A stretch of 64,000 nucleotides of DNA from Cacajao melanocephalus (lineage: Eukaryota > Chordata > Mammalia > Primates > Pitheciidae): positions 1 through 64,000 of the forward strand of contig CAUYLG010026798.1 in NCBI GenBank assembly GCA_963573385.1, in the 5' to 3' direction. Shown piece by piece: positions 37,613-51,008 of this stretch; position 1 is the first letter of the stretch; the number at the start of each line of letters is the position of its first letter. The notes beneath the pieces were generated by a model that had not been told where the DNA came from, searched no databases, and saw only the letters and a list, made by a program, of their open reading frames with translations. The position numbers were made by a program, and so were the translations under genes.

Positions 37613-38084
37613 TTATTTCTTTTTAGGAACCATTTTGGATGCTTTTATTTAACCAGTGTTTTACAATCTTACTGACACCCAGCATTTATGTGCCTACAGA
37701 ATGTCCTCGCTGCCCTTGAATTGTTAAGAAAATCCTGATAACGACTCAAAAAAGCCCACTCTTTGGTTCACCATTTTGTCAGCTCCATGGTCATCCTGCC
37801 TGACAATTAGCAGGGCCAATTCATAAGGAGTCCCAAACCAAGGCACACTGTTTTTGTGGAAAATAAAAATGGCATAAAGTCAGATTTAATGAGCCCCACA
37901 GTCTGGAGAAGTCCCTGTCCCTAGACTTGGCCTTGAGCCTGCCATAACCTATGTTTCTTTATCTTTTTGTGTACACATACTACCCCTCAACAAGTCAAGA
38001 AGCTTGTTTGTAGCAAGATTTCAGAAAAAAAGAAAAATGTATCAGAATGGAAAGATCTTTCTGTCTCCGCTGTTCATGGCTGAG
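37613..38084. other. Unique sequence
   Basis: No recognised element. Confidence 0.45.
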
Positions 38085-38245
38085 TGACTTGCCTCTTTGA
38101 GCCGCAGTTTCTCATGTTAAAAAGTAGATAAATTTCTCCTGCTTGTCTAACTGGATTGTTGTAAAAATCAAAGAAGATCAGACAGCAGAAAGCTACTTCT
38201 AATTTATAAATTGCTACAAAATGAGAGTTATTGTTATGTATCTCT
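38085..38245 (+). mobile_element. MIR fragment
   Basis: GAGTGACTTGCCTCTTTGAG, CAGTTTCTCATGTTAAAAAG, and TGGATTGTTGTAAAAATCAA follow the order of the 3' half of MIR in plus orientation. Confidence 0.7.
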
Positions 38246-38289
38246 CTTGGCCTTTAATAATTGTTGATAAGATCATTTTGTGATACAAG

Positions 38290-38504
38290 CATCATTCATT
38301 TGTTCTACAATACTTCACTGAGTCTCTGCTTTTTGATTTAGGGAACTGAGTAGTGGGTAACACAGGAAAGCATATAGTTTAGTGGCAGAAGACAAGAGTG
38401 AACCATCAATGATAAGTGAACAGTAAGCACCACACAGAGAAGTAAAACCAAGTAATGGGATGAGAACGAGAATGAGTGGCTGGGAGGGGCTTCAGAGACA
38501 GTGA
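38290..38504 (-). mobile_element. L2 fragment, part 1
   Basis: Follows the reverse complement of the L2 3' region (end-of-element wording degraded at 38295-38350, then ATAAGTGAACAGTAAGCACC and ATGAGAACGAGAATGAGTGG). Interrupted by the MaLR LTR at 38505. Confidence 0.55.
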
Positions 38505-38887
38505 TGGTTACGGGTTCAGTGGTATCCCACCCTGAAAATACATGTTGATGGCCTAACCCATAGGACCTCAGAATGTGAGTTTTTTTGGATATTGGGTTCT
38601 CGCTGGTTAAGATGAGACCCTACTGGGGTAGAGTGGGCCCATGATCCATATGGTTGGTGTCCTTATCAAAGAGGGTCATGAAGGGACACAGGAAGAGCAC
38701 TGCATGACGCTAAGGCAGAGAGTGGAGGGCAGGAGCATCTTCCCCTGGAGCCTTCAGAGGGGGTGTAGCCCTGCTGACACCTTGATTCTGGACTTCTGGC
38801 TTCCAGAATGATAAGAGGATGAATTCCAGTTGTTTCAAGCCCCCAGGTTTGCAGGACTTTGTGTTGGCAGCCCTAGAAGACTAGTGG
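38505..38887 (+). mobile_element. Solo LTR, ERVL-MaLR (MLT1-like)
   Basis: Plus-strand LTR of ~380 bp. Blocks in order: GACCTCAGAATGTGAG (38563-38579), GGTTAAGATGAGACCCTACTGG (about 38606-38627; read by position), GGTGTCCTTATCAAAGAG, CTGACACCTTGATTCTGGACTTCTGG region, and GCAGCCCTAGAAGACTAGTG at the end. Inserted into L2. Confidence 0.85.
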
Positions 38888-38889
38888 GT

Positions 38890-39200
38890 GGTCCAAGAGC
38901 ACCCGTGTACAGGTGCAGCATGTCTCCTGGGACTATACCATGGTTGGAGGCAGAGATGCAAGTCAGGGAGTGGCCCGGGTGCTGGGGGCCTGGCCTTCTG
39001 TGCTTCACAGTCAGAAGACAGCTAAAGTGGAGCAGGTAGGGAAGGAGGTATGAAATGAGGCCAGGAGGGAGAGCAGGGCCTTGTAGGCTGAGGTGATGTG
39101 CTTGGACTTCATGCCAAGTGCCATGAGAAGCCCCAGAGAGCTTGAAACACAGGCTGCTACTGACACGGAGCTCAGGCCTCGACGTGAGTGTCTCATCCCC
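38890..39200 (-). mobile_element. L2 fragment, part 2
   Basis: GCAGGGCCTTGTAGGCTGAG (39072) and GGACTTCATGCCAAGTGCCA region are the usual reverse-strand L2 wording. Continues the L2 interrupted by the LTR. Confidence 0.65.
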
Positions 39201-41582
39201 ATGCACTTGCCGAGCAGGGCCACGCGAAATGCTCCTAAGAAGGACTGTGACTTCAAAACCCTAAAAGGGACATGTCACAGCACATTTTTAAAGTCTGTGA
39301 CATGACATTTTCTGTTGCTATTCAATAGTTGTAAAAATGCTTCATCAGAACTTTGAAACCATGCAATGGTCACCACCTAATGCACACTTTGATTAAGTGA
39401 GTAACATTGGCTCCAGACTCAGAAATCAAATCGGGATTCCAATTTCTCGCAACATAGTATCTATCACAGTATTTATTTCTGCTACTGGATAATAGAAATA
39501 TTTATGGTATTTATAAAGTACTAGGTGGTACAGGTTACAGAAACATTTAAATTCCTAATTTTGAAGTGTGAATTCACAGTCAGTAGCTTTGTTCCATCTT
39601 TTTGTTTGTTTCTTTGGGTTTATTTTTGTATTAAGTAGACATAGTCTAGTTTTAGACCATGATAGATTCAGGTCACAATAATGAATATGTAAAGATTCAG
39701 AGGACAAAATGACGGCAAAATGGTCTGTTCCTCTGTGAGCTACTAAGAGTGAACTAACTAAGGAATCAGAGAGCACAAGTTCACACCTGATTCATGGTCC
39801 TCTTGCTGGTCTCTCTAAGCCTATTTCCTCAATTCATTAATTCCTTCCTGAATTTACCAAGGGTTTGTTCATCGTTCAGTGCTGAGAGTACTGTACTGTA
39901 AGACTGGTGTGATCTTATCTTTAATCTGCAAAGTAGACACGGAATGCAAGCATTCTTATTCTAGGCATGGCATAATATGGCATTCTTATGCCAAGCATAG
40001 TACCTGCTTTACAAGAGACAAGAATGACCCATTTCCATGGTTTCTTACCCAGGACACCAATTTTAGGTATTCAGTAGAAAAGTTAGAAAAACCACAAAGA
40101 GGAATAAATGTTAAGTATATTTTCTTCCATTTTCTTATCCTATACACAGACTTTAAAATCTTGAAGGAATGAGTCCACAGACAATGTCCTTGTCTCCTTC
40201 TGAAAAGCAGCTGTGGGTCTGAGGTCAATCAGCTGCTTTCAATTGAATAGTGTCCTGCCTGGATTTCTGCTTTTTATTTACATTGAAATACAAAAATATT
40301 TACATAGATGGTAAATGGAAATGCTGTACTTTTGGTGAACCTCTGCTTGGTTACTAAAGCCGCAATAATGACACCATCAGCTGTGAATGCTAAGCAAAAA
40401 TGACCCTTTGTTCTAATTTTTCAAACCTGTGGACTGCAGCAGCCCTCTTGGGGACAATAACCTGTATAATAGAGTAAAAGCCTGTTAAATGTTATTTTCA
40501 GCTTGGCAGAACACCAACTGCTGAGTACCCTTTAGCTACACTTTGTTTTGAAGTATGGCAAACTTACTATATCCAGGTGACAACAGTAACGTGTCATTTT
40601 AGAGTGATTAAATAATTGTACAGACAAATGGAATTAGGCTTACTGTCTGATTCCTAAATACAAAGTTCAGCCTCAGCCAAGGGGCGAGTTGTGGGGGGCT
40701 TTGACCTCCCAAATGCCTACCATGTGCTCCAAACCTCCCTTGATAAATAATCTAGTAGAACTATACCTGGTGGATTAGTGCAGCTTCAGGATAAACCATC
40801 TCCCATTCTCCAAACTACAGTCTGTCTTATTTTGAAAATCTAGAGTTATCTCTTGCTAAAAATATAAAAGATTTAAAGATTTTCTGGGTTTTCTCTTTTT
40901 TTCTACTTTAAAGTCTCAACCAAAACAGAGGCATAATTTATGTATATGTTTTAGTAGGAAGTCTTGGATTATCCCCTAATTTTAAATAGTTTGATTCTGG
41001 TTAAAATAATTTTTAGACCACAGTTTACATGATTTGGCTGATTTGAAAATTGCTTTTTATCATTATTAGTAGAAATCGGTGATCTGAACTCCTTTACATC
41101 TGCTACAAAATCAACCTTGCACAAATACTTCTTCCATTAAAGCACATGGCTTTCAGATAATTACCAATAAAAAGTAACCAGTGAGAAGATTTATGCTGGA
41201 GGAAACGTTCAAGTTGTATATCAAATATAAGTAATGTATATCAATTAGTTCACTTTTACATTTATTTACAGAACTCCTCAGAGGACTTCTACTGTGCTAA
41301 GTACAAAAGGAGAGCTCATAGTTTCTGAATTTAATAAAAAGTATCATAGAGGTTATTTTGCCAAATGAAAATAAATCCAATACAACACTACTATGCAATG
41401 AGTTTAAACATTTATACCCAGGTTGATGAATAGAATTCCAGCCCAATGCTACATTTTGGCAGAACATAGTCTTAGAAAAGATTTGGAGCAGGGTTCAGTC
41501 TTTAAGATGTGTAAGCTTTCAATAAGCTTTAGAAATGTTCCATGCCATTAATTAGAATAAGATGAAAAGTACAAATTTTTAT
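39201..41582. other. Unique AT-rich sequence
   Basis: About 2.4 kb with no recognised repeat or gene. Confidence 0.45.
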
Positions 41583-42705
41583 CATGGTTGTCATTATTAA
41601 TGTGATTGTCATCATACTTATTAATTGTCACCATCATCATCATCACACTGTTATCATCATCATTGTTATCAACATCCTCACCATCATCATCACTGTCATC
41701 ATCATCACCATTCTCATTGTCATCAACATTACCATCATCATCATCACCATCATTAGCAACATGATTATCATCACCATCTTCATCATTGTCATCACCATCA
41801 CCATCGTCGTTGCTATGATCACCATCACTGCCATGATCATTGCTATAGTCATCATCATCACCATCATATCAACACCATCATCTTCATCATCACCATCACT
41901 ATTATAATTGTCATCATCATCATCATCACATCATCACAATCATTATTATTGTCATCATCATAGTCATCACCATCACCATCACCACCATCATTGTGATCAT
42001 CACCATCATTATCAACATTATTATCATCAACACCATCTTCATCATCATCATCACCATCACCATCATCATTGTGATCATCATCACTGCCATGATCATTGCT
42101 ATAGTCATCATCATCACCATCATATCAACACCATCACTTTCATCATCACCATCACTATTATCATTGTCATCACCATCATCATCACATCATCACAATAATT
42201 ATCATCATCATAGTGATCATCATCACCATCATTATCAATGTAATAATCACCATCATCATCATAGTCATTATGAGAGTCATCATCACCATAATTAGGATCA
42301 ACATAATCACTATAATCATCATCTTCATCACCATCATCATCTTTATTATCATCATAGTCACCATCATCACCACCACCATCATTGTCATTGTCATGATCAC
42401 CATTATCACCATGACCATCATCATTGCTATCATCACCATCATTGTTATCATAACCATCATTAGTATCAACATTGATGATACTAATCAATCATTATCATCA
42501 TCATATCATCATCACTGTCATCACCATGATCATTATTGCCATCATCATAGTAATCATAATCACCTTCATTAGCAACATAATTATCATTACCATCATCATC
42601 ATAGTCATCACCATAAGTAGTATCAATATCATCACTATCATCATCATCGTCATCATCACCAGCATCATCATCATCACCATCATCACTACCACCATTGCCA
42701 TCATG
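41583..42705. repeat. (ATC/CAT)n trinucleotide-rich array with 256-bp higher-order repeat
   Basis: 1.1 kb of CATCAT/CACCATC/ATTATC words. TGCCATGATCATTGCTATAG occurs at 41829 and 42085 (256 bp apart) with long similarity on both sides of each copy, so larger blocks were duplicated. Frames on both strands encode runs of Ile/Thr, His, Ser, Met/Val or Asp depending on phase. These are artefacts. Confidence 0.96.
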
Positions 42706-42788
42706 TAACCTAGCTTTCCTCATATGGAGAGCAATGCACACTGGGTTATGAACAATGGGGAAATCACTGTGTACTTTGGCTTGTTAGG

Positions 42789-42846
42789 CTGAGACATTAT
42801 GATAACTATGATGGTGATGATAGCAGTGATGATGGTCATGGTGATA
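42789..42846. repeat. Short (GAT/ATG)n patch in inverted orientation to the preceding array
   Basis: ATGATGGTGATGATAGCAGTG-like sequence (by position 42806-42826) is the complement-strand form of the array that ended ~85 bp upstream. Confidence 0.85.
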
Positions 42847-43849
42847 CATTGTATACGTTACTTAATTGTCATGAGCTTGGTTTTCTCCTTGCAAAATGAG
42901 GATGTTAATAAAGATATTGTGTGACATTCACAACTTCTTAGTCAAGTGACAGTCACTGTCACTCTCACAGGTGCAGCTAGAGGCAGGGCTGGACTAAGGT
43001 GCTCTGAGTCTGCATTCCAGGTCCTTGCCACTGGGTCATGGTGCTATAAATACCTGTCCAGACCTCTTAATATACAAGGAAGCACAGATGTTAACTGACG
43101 GAGTCTGAGTATCAACTAGGGTGTTTCTGATTAGAGAATTCGTGCCCCAAACCACTTGTCTATACTGCCTTCAATATATGAAATATTGCACATTTAATAA
43201 TGTTCCTCTCCATTTTTGGAGACTCATCAAAAATTCCTAAATAAGTTTGTGGAAATATGCAGAAAACACCTGTTCATTTGAGACAAATTTTAGAGAAAGA
43301 GCTTTTTGAAATAAAGGCCAATTTACAAACCATTTTCTAATTCATTAGTTCCTCTCAGTTGTACTAAATACTTACTTTTCTTCTTTCTCTTATAATTGAT
43401 TCAAAACTATTTATAAATGACAAATATAGGTACACACAGACACACAGACACAAGCAGCAGTTATGCTTTTTAGACACTAATCCTAAATCTGTCTTCAATC
43501 TGAAATTATATTTCATAAACAACTTGTTCTGGGGAAATAAAATTATATATAAATGTCACTTCTACTCTCCAATCATTTGTAAGTTAATTGAGGGGATCCC
43601 ACATACATTCCTGAGATACCTGCAGAAGTAACCACTTTAAAGCATAAATTCCATAGGATTTGAAGGGGGATGGAATTTAACGTTGGTTGATGAGGTGGAG
43701 ATGGCTTCCTGGAGGGCATGGAAGTTGAGGCATGAAAGAGAATGTGTCTGGATAGGATGGGAGAGAATAACTCAGTTTTAGAGGTAGAGAAAATGAACAT
43801 TTCCAGGTTGGCAAAAATAAAAAATCTTATTAAATCAAATTCTTTGTGT
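42847..43849. other. Unique AT-rich sequence
   Basis: No recognised element. Confidence 0.45.
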
Positions 43850-44218
<369 letters not shown>

Positions 44219-44560
44219 ACAAGAAAACTGGAGTGATCTCACATGTGTGAAAATACACATGGCCTATGACAAAGTAATCTCGCTTATACATTTATAAACA
44301 AGAGATACCCCCAGGATACAAAAAAATATGTATTGTTTATAAAAACCAAAAGTGGAAATCATCCATCTATGTTAGAATGAATAAATGTTCAAAATTTTAA
44401 TGTGTTCAAAACATTCAAATTCCACTCAAATAGAACATGACACATGCAATAACATGGATAAATTTCACTAATACAATGTTGAATGAAAGAAGTAAAACAC
44501 AGTAAGTTATGTACATATGCTTTTGTATAAATTTCAGAAATGACCAAAATCAAAAGATGT
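44219..44560 (+). mobile_element. Old LINE-1 (L1M) fragment, part 2
   Basis: Continues the L1 3' region: CATGCAATAACATGGATAAA (44453), ACAATGTTGAATGAAAGAAG (44474) and TTTTGTATAAATTTCAGAAA (about 44520). It ends where the tetranucleotide array starts. Confidence 0.75.
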
Positions 44561-44576
44561 GGTTAAGAAATACATC

Positions 44577-45902
44577 ATTGACTTATCACTCCCTCATCAT
44601 TCATTCATTATTCACTCATCACTTATTAATTACTCACCTGTTACTCACTCATCATTCATTCATTACTCACTCATCACTCAACACTCATTCATCATTCATC
44701 ACTCACTCATTACTCATTTATTACTCATCATTCATCATTCACTCATCACTCACTCATCAATTACTAATCACTCACTCATTACTCAACACTCATTTATTAC
44801 GCATCATTCACTGATTACTCACACATCACTCAACACTGATTCATTACTCATCACTCACTCATCATTAATTCATTCACTCATTACTCACCTGTTACTCATC
44901 ATTCATCATTCACTCACTCCTCACTCAACACTCACTCATCACTCACTCACTCATTACTCATTCATTACTCATCGTTCATCATTCACTCATCACTAATCAC
45001 TCACTCAACTACTCAACACTCATTTATTACTCATCATTCACTCATTACTCACTCATCATTCTTCCCTCATTACACTCATTCATCATTCATTCATTACTCA
45101 TCACTCACTCTTACTCATAATTAATCAGTCATTACTCATTGCTCATCACTCACTCATTACTCACTCATGTATCAGCCATTACTCATCCATCAGTCACTCA
45201 ACACTCTATTACTTATTACACACTAATCACTCACTCATTACTCACTTATCATTCATACATCAGACACTCGTCACTCATCTATCACTCATTCAAACTCATT
45301 CATCATTCACTCATGTCTCACTCATGACTCATCACTCACTCATCATTTATCACCCACCACTCACTCATCACCCACCACTCACTCATCACTCACCACTCAC
45401 TCATCACTCACCACTCACTCATTATCACTCAACACTCACCCACTACCAAGCATTCACTCATTACTCACTCATTACTCACCCAAACTCATAATTCAGCATT
45501 CACTCATTATTCACTCATTACTCACTCAAACTCATTCATCATTCACTCATGTCTCACTCATGACTCATCACTCATTCATGACTCATCACTCACTCATCAT
45601 TCATCACTCACCACTCATTCATCACCCACCACTCACTCATCACCCACCACTCACTCATCACCCACTACTCACTCATCACTCACCACTCACTCATCACTCA
45701 CCACTCACTTATTATCACTCAACACTCACCCACTACCCAGCATTCACTCATTACTCATAATTCATTCATCACTCATACTTATCACTCATTACTCATCACT
45801 CATGTATTATTACCCACTCATTACTCATCATCATTCCTTTGTTACTCACACATCACTCAATATTCCTTCATTACTCATCACTCGCTCAACACTCACTCAC
45901 CA
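44577..45902. repeat. TCAC/TCAT tetranucleotide array, 1.3 kb, with ~230-290 bp higher-order repeat
   Basis: CTCA/TTCA/TCAT/TCAC words throughout. ACTCAACACTCATTTATTAC recurs at 44781 and 45011 (230 bp). CAAACTCATTCATCATTCAC recurs at 45291 and 45527 (236 bp). ATTATCACTCAACACTCACC recurs at 45421 and 45711 (290 bp, showing ~54 bp of internal expansion). The 145-codon Ser/His/Thr/Leu frame is an artefact. Confidence 0.96.
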
Positions 45903-47049
45903 ATATAGGTACCTCTCTGACTCCATGAATAAGTGATTTTGATATTGTTTCACTATGAATCAGCTGATACTATAAAATGATAGTGTATAGGTTTTATATG
46001 AACTGCACAACATATTTTATTAGGCATCATTTGCTTTGTGAGTTTTTTGTATAGCTCTATGCAGAAAAGCTAGACTCAAGAGTTCCTCTGAAGAGCTGGA
46101 GTTGTTTGTCAGGCCTGGGTCCCTGCTTCTGAGCAGTGCTTCCCCCTGGGCTCAGCACTGAAGAGCCCTGTTCCCAGAATCCCACCCGTGTTCCTGCCTA
46201 CACACCTCTTGTCTCACCCCTGTGCAGTGACCTGTCTGTTCTCTGTTGCTATTTCAGTTTTCTCCCTGAGCTCTAAGGACTTTGTAACCTAAGTGTTACA
46301 GAATCAAAGTGCTGGTGTGTTTTTCTCTGACTTTGGAAAGTTATAGAAGTAGAATCGGCATGCCTTTGAAGCAATTATTCCAGTTGAAATTCTGTTTTCA
46401 TAGCTACCAAAAAGGGTCGCGTGACAAAAACAGCGGCAATTCCCAAATGTATCTCGATACTTCTAGGTTGATTCTAAATGTTAACTTATTTATGAACATA
46501 AAATAATAATTTAGTTAATTATATTTTTAGGTCTTCCTAAATACCTATAGCACAAAAGGGTAAACATATTTTTGGGGTGAGTTGTAGCAAAAAAATTTTG
46601 ATTAGGCCAATAAAAGAGGAGTAAAATAGGTACAGAGCAAAAACATTTAATCTTGTCCAGCTGTTATAGGAGGACTGCATATTTACAGAGGAGCTTCCTA
46701 GCTGCCAATGCAAAGAAAATATTCTGACCTTTGCAAGATTCACAATAATCGTGGGCTAAAAACAAACCACCTGTTCTGGAAAAGCACGTTGTGCTGTCCC
46801 TGAAACCTAGAGAGACATAATCTCTAGTGCACCTTTTAAAAGAAGTGATGGTGGTGTGTTTGGGCAGCTTAAACATTCCTGCAGTAAAAGGGGGAGTTTA
46901 GCTTGCTTGCTGTGTAGGGAAATAGTTTTCAGTCTCCTGGAATTAGACACAGAATTTGGTGTGCATGTATGCATGCTTTTTCTAGAGTTAACTATCCAGA
47001 GCTTTCTCCAGGTTCTCAAAAACAGCCTTCTCCTCAATGTGCCCCACAG
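45903..47049. other. Unique sequence
   Basis: No recognised repeat or gene. Confidence 0.45.
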
Positions 47050-47145
47050 CACAGTAGCATCAGAAGCACTCGGGGAGCGTGGTAAAATGCAGAGTCTTCG
47101 GCCCCACCTGAATCAGAGTCACTGGAGGTGGACCTCAGGATTCTG
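47050..47145 (+). mobile_element. MER5A-like (hAT-Charlie) fragment
   Basis: AGTAGCATCAGAAGCACTCG, GTAAAATGCAGAGTCTTCGG, CCCCACCTGAATCAGAGTC follow the order of MER5A. About half the element is present. Confidence 0.7.
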
Positions 47146-48837
47146 TGTTAGAATGTCGCTTTCTCTCTCTTACCCCCTAGCATGTACACAAACCAATTCA
47201 TGTGTCTGTTTATTACCATTATATTTATCTCAATTAAAAATGAAAAGGAGCAAAAATCAGTTTAGCAGAAAGCAATTCCAGACAGGCCCAATCAAGATAG
47301 CTCAAATACATTGCCTGTTTTGATCCAAGGGTAAAATGTAAACTAGCCGAGGAAATTTATGGACTTCATGTCCTTCAGCCAATCTGCCATATATATCATT
47401 TCTCCCTACTGGGCATTTCAGGAGGATTAGAAAACAGAATTCTTTTTTCTTCACTGACAAGAACCTGGAGGGCAGAAATTCAGTGTCTCAACTAAGGATA
47501 AAGCCATTTGATTTGCTAGTCAACTGGGCAGGGGACAGGATTAAGGCTTTATTCTCTTCTTTGTAAGAACTCTGCCTGACTGAAGGGTCACCCCTGCACC
47601 TGGTACCAAAGTAGGTCAAAGTAGGTAATACCCGTGGGAATAGCCTGGTGAGATCGGAAATGAAAACTGCAATCATGAGGAAACTTCCAGAACACTGAGG
47701 CTGATCACTGACTGACCACCAGGTAAACTGGCAAGGAAGGATGCCACATGGTGCCCACCTGGATCCATCAAGAACTGACCCAATAGCTGTTGTTTCCACA
47801 GAGAAAGAAGGCTTCTCATTTGCCTGCCCCAGTGGGGGGCCAGCCCCTCCTGCACCTGCTGCCCTGGCAGGGGGTCTGCGATGCGGCATCTCCCACAGCT
47901 GTCCAGCCAGTCATGCTAAAGACCCTTCACTTCCTGGAGCGTTACTAATTTTAAATTTTGTACACCCACCCCAGGAAAGAAGGCTTAGTTTTGTACTCTG
48001 GAGAAGTGTATGAATGTGTGCACACAGGTAACCCATGCACCCATGGTCTCTCAAGAACGTTAATGGTGCTTTTGCAAACTACAGGCCTCCTTCAAATCCT
48101 GAGATTCCCAGCAAGGTTTTGTGTCACCCTTCCAAGGCTTGAATCAGCGACACAGCATCCCATGTTAGAAGCAAGTCTACTAAATTTGTGTTTGAAGAGG
48201 ATTTAAGCTGCAATTAAGGACCTGCCACCTGCTCGCAGGGGCCTTGGTCTTGCCTCCATCAGGGCCTTTGGCCTGTGGGCGGAAGTCTGAGTGGTGTCAC
48301 CGAGTGCATGAGCTGGGCCTCAGGGTGAAGTCCAGGTTGTGTAGTTTCAAGCATCCGTTTTCTCACCTGTGCTACTTTAACCTTTATTTATTTTCTCACA
48401 ACACTTAGAAAAAGAAATGGGATCATGTGGTCTGATTATTGCATTAAAAATCTTTAAGCATGCAAAGAAGAATGATTTTTCAATAAATTTTGGTAAGATG
48501 CCTGCATTTCGGAGAGATCTCTGTAATAGCATGAGCATATGGTGCCATTTCTTTTCTGTCATCGTTTTATGCATTTCCTTTTTTTTTGTGGCAATCTAGC
48601 ATATTATCTTAATTATGTTTTAAATAACTTTTGGAGAAAGCATTAAGGAATAGAAATGAGAGTAATCCTAAACACATGTATCGTATGCACATTCAAGGAA
48701 AAATCTAAAAGAATACAGCAGCTGTCTCCACTATTTAGAGCTTGAGTCATTAAATTATTTTCCCCAAGATAACACATATGCATTTAATTTTTAGGAAGAA
48801 AATCATGCATTATGCAATATCAGGCTTTCATGAGGAA
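47146..48837. other. Unique sequence
   Basis: No recognised repeat. The 133-codon minus-strand frame (47488-47889) and the overlapping plus frame have no known domain. Confidence 0.45.
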
Positions 48838-49080
48838 GGTTTTTTTTTTTTTTTTTTTTTTTTGAGACAGGGGCTCAAACTATAGCCCAAGCTGGAGTGC
48901 AGCTCAATGTACCTTCTGCCTCCCAGGCTCAGGCAATCCTCCTGGCTCAGCTTTCTGAGTAGCTGGGACAACAGGCACATGCCAATATGCCCAGCCAATT
49001 TTTTTTGTTTTTTCGTTTGTAGAGACAGGGTTTTGCCATATTGCCCAGGCTGGTCTCAAACTCCTGGACTCCAGAGACCT
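48838..49080 (-). mobile_element. Alu, old, 5'-truncated
   Basis: A long poly(T) of ~23 followed by minus-strand Alu sequence (AluJ-like, diverged). The element stops near CTCCTGGACTCCAGAGACC, so the Alu 5' end is missing. Confidence 0.9.
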
Positions 49081-49243
49081 CCCTGTGCTCTTGAAGGCCT
49101 TCGTAAGTCACAGAGAAGCACAAAAGCAGATGATTCCCTTCCAGCTCCACTTTCAGCACCTGTGAGCCCTTCACATTCATTGTATCACTTCCTTTATACA
49201 GCACAATTTAGATCTCGGTCGGCAAACATTTTCCGTAAAGGGC

Positions 49244-49664
49244 TGTGATACAGTTCAGATCTGTGTTCCTATCTACATGTCATGTTGAAATGTAATCCCC
49301 AGTGTGGAGGTGGGGCCTGGGCAGAGGTGACTGACTGGATCATGGAGGTAGATTTCTCATGAATGGTTTGGTACCATTCTCTTGGTGCTGACCTTGTGAT
49401 AGTGAGTTCTCGTGAGATCTGCTTTCTAAAAGTGTAGCCCTGCCCCCACCCCTTGCTCCTGCTCTGCCATGTGACATTCCTGCTGCCCCTTCACCTTCTG
49501 CCATAATTGGAAGCTTCCTGAGGCCTCCCCAGAGGCCAAGCAGTTGCCAGCATCATGCTTCTTGCACAGCCTTCAGGATGGTGAGCCAGTTAAGCCTCTT
49601 TTCTTTATACATGGCCGAGTCTCAGGTATTTCTTTATAGCACTGCAAGAATGGCCTAATACACA
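49244..49664 (+). mobile_element. Solo LTR, ERVL-MaLR, MST type
   Basis: Plus-strand LTR of ~420 bp: TGTTGAAATGTAATCCCCAG (49283), TGGAGGTGGGGCCTGG, TTCTCGTGAGATCTG, TAAGCCTCTTTTCTTTATAC (about 49590), and CAGGTATTTCTTTATAGCAC near the end. No internal viral sequence. Confidence 0.92.
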
Positions 49665-50455
49665 CCAGAGAGTAGGAATTTTTGACCATTCAGCCTCCGT
49701 CCCAACCCTCCACTCTGCCAATATTTCACGAAGCAGGTACAAATGGCATGCAGGTGGCCATGTTCAGTGAACTTGGATTCTATTGCATGAACCGGTTCCT
49801 TCCCTTCCATGCTGAGGTCCTGGATCTGCAGCTCCACCTCCTTTAAATTCCTTGACACAGAGCCCATTGTGTCCAGAGCGGCCCTCACACTGCGAGCGGG
49901 TGTGCTCTGTCCCAGGAAATGCCTGCACACACCGTTTTCTCCCATGAAGAAGCCAATCCTTTTGTTTCTCCAAAATTCAGCCCACCCCTTACTTTTTCCT
50001 CTCCTTAATGGGAAATGCTGCATCTGGCTCTGGAAATTCTGAGTGTGTCTGAGTGCACATCTCATTGCAGATGTGTGCCCGCGTGTATTACGTACCCAAA
50101 TGGGCCCTGTTAGGGAGTCTTGCTGGAGACCCCTGACTCAGCTGGCTGTGCCCTGCGTGGGGCCCCATGTGCGTGGACCTGAACGTTTGCATGGACCTCC
50201 TACTGTGGTGGTGAAATATTATGGACTGCTTGCCTGACTAAAGTGGTCAGCTGTTGTGAAATGCCAGTCTGCAGGTGGGTCAGTCCAGGACAGTCTCCAT
50301 GATAAAAGGAGAAAAACAATGATCTTGAAATAGAGTTTTTATAAAACTACATTTTTTTCAATATTTAAAACATTCTTAAAAAGTACCATTAGTATTCATT
50401 TTTTGCTATTAATATACAAGGAGGTGGTTGTTGCCGGCTTCATGCTGTGCCTGGA
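49665..50455. other. Unique sequence
   Basis: A 136-codon minus-strand frame (49655-50065) overlaps the LTR end and has no known domain. Nothing else recognised. Confidence 0.45.
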
Positions 50456-50873
50456 ACTCTTTTTTGAAAGTGCACTGGGCTGAAATCCCTGCCTGAAATC
50501 TGAAATTTCTAGGATCCAGGTTCTAGAATTGCAAATGCGTGCGCGTGCACACACACACACACACACACAGATGCACACACAGGCACACATGCAGAGACAC
50601 ACACACGCACAGATAGACACACGTGCACTCTTTTTTGAAAGTGCATTGGGCTGAAATCCCTGCCTGAATCTGGGATCCAGGTTCTAGGAATGCACACACA
50701 CACAGACACACACACACACATACATACACATACACACACAGACACACAGACACACACACACATGCAGACACACACGTACACATGACACACATGGACACAC
50801 ACACCATGCACACAACACATACAGAGACACACATGCAAACACATATCACACACACACACACACAGACACACAC
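50456..50873. repeat. CA-rich array within a 181-bp segment duplication
   Basis: ACTCTTTTTTGAAAGTGCA with the following GGGCTGAAATCCCTGCCTGA and GATCCAGGTTCTAG occurs at 50456 and again at 50637 (181-bp step). Each copy is followed by CACACA/GACACA repeat. The unique head plus the CA tail were duplicated together. Minus-strand frames of Cys/Val/Met are artefacts. Confidence 0.94.
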
Positions 50874-50984
50874 CAACAACAAATCAACTTGACTGCATGC
50901 ATTGCGTTGCCCCATTGAACCCACATCCCATGTATTGGAAAGTGTGTACATGATCATAAGGCTGAGGAAGACAGAAAGTGGGCC

Positions 50985-51008
50985 TTTTTTTTCCTTTTTT
51001 TTTTTTTG
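50985..51008. repeat. Poly(T)-rich run
   Basis: Two T-runs split by CC. No Alu or L1 body is attached. Confidence 0.8.

Noticed and set aside
44559..44996. 145-codon Ser/His/Thr/Leu frame
   Set aside because: Product of the TCAC/TCAT array phase.
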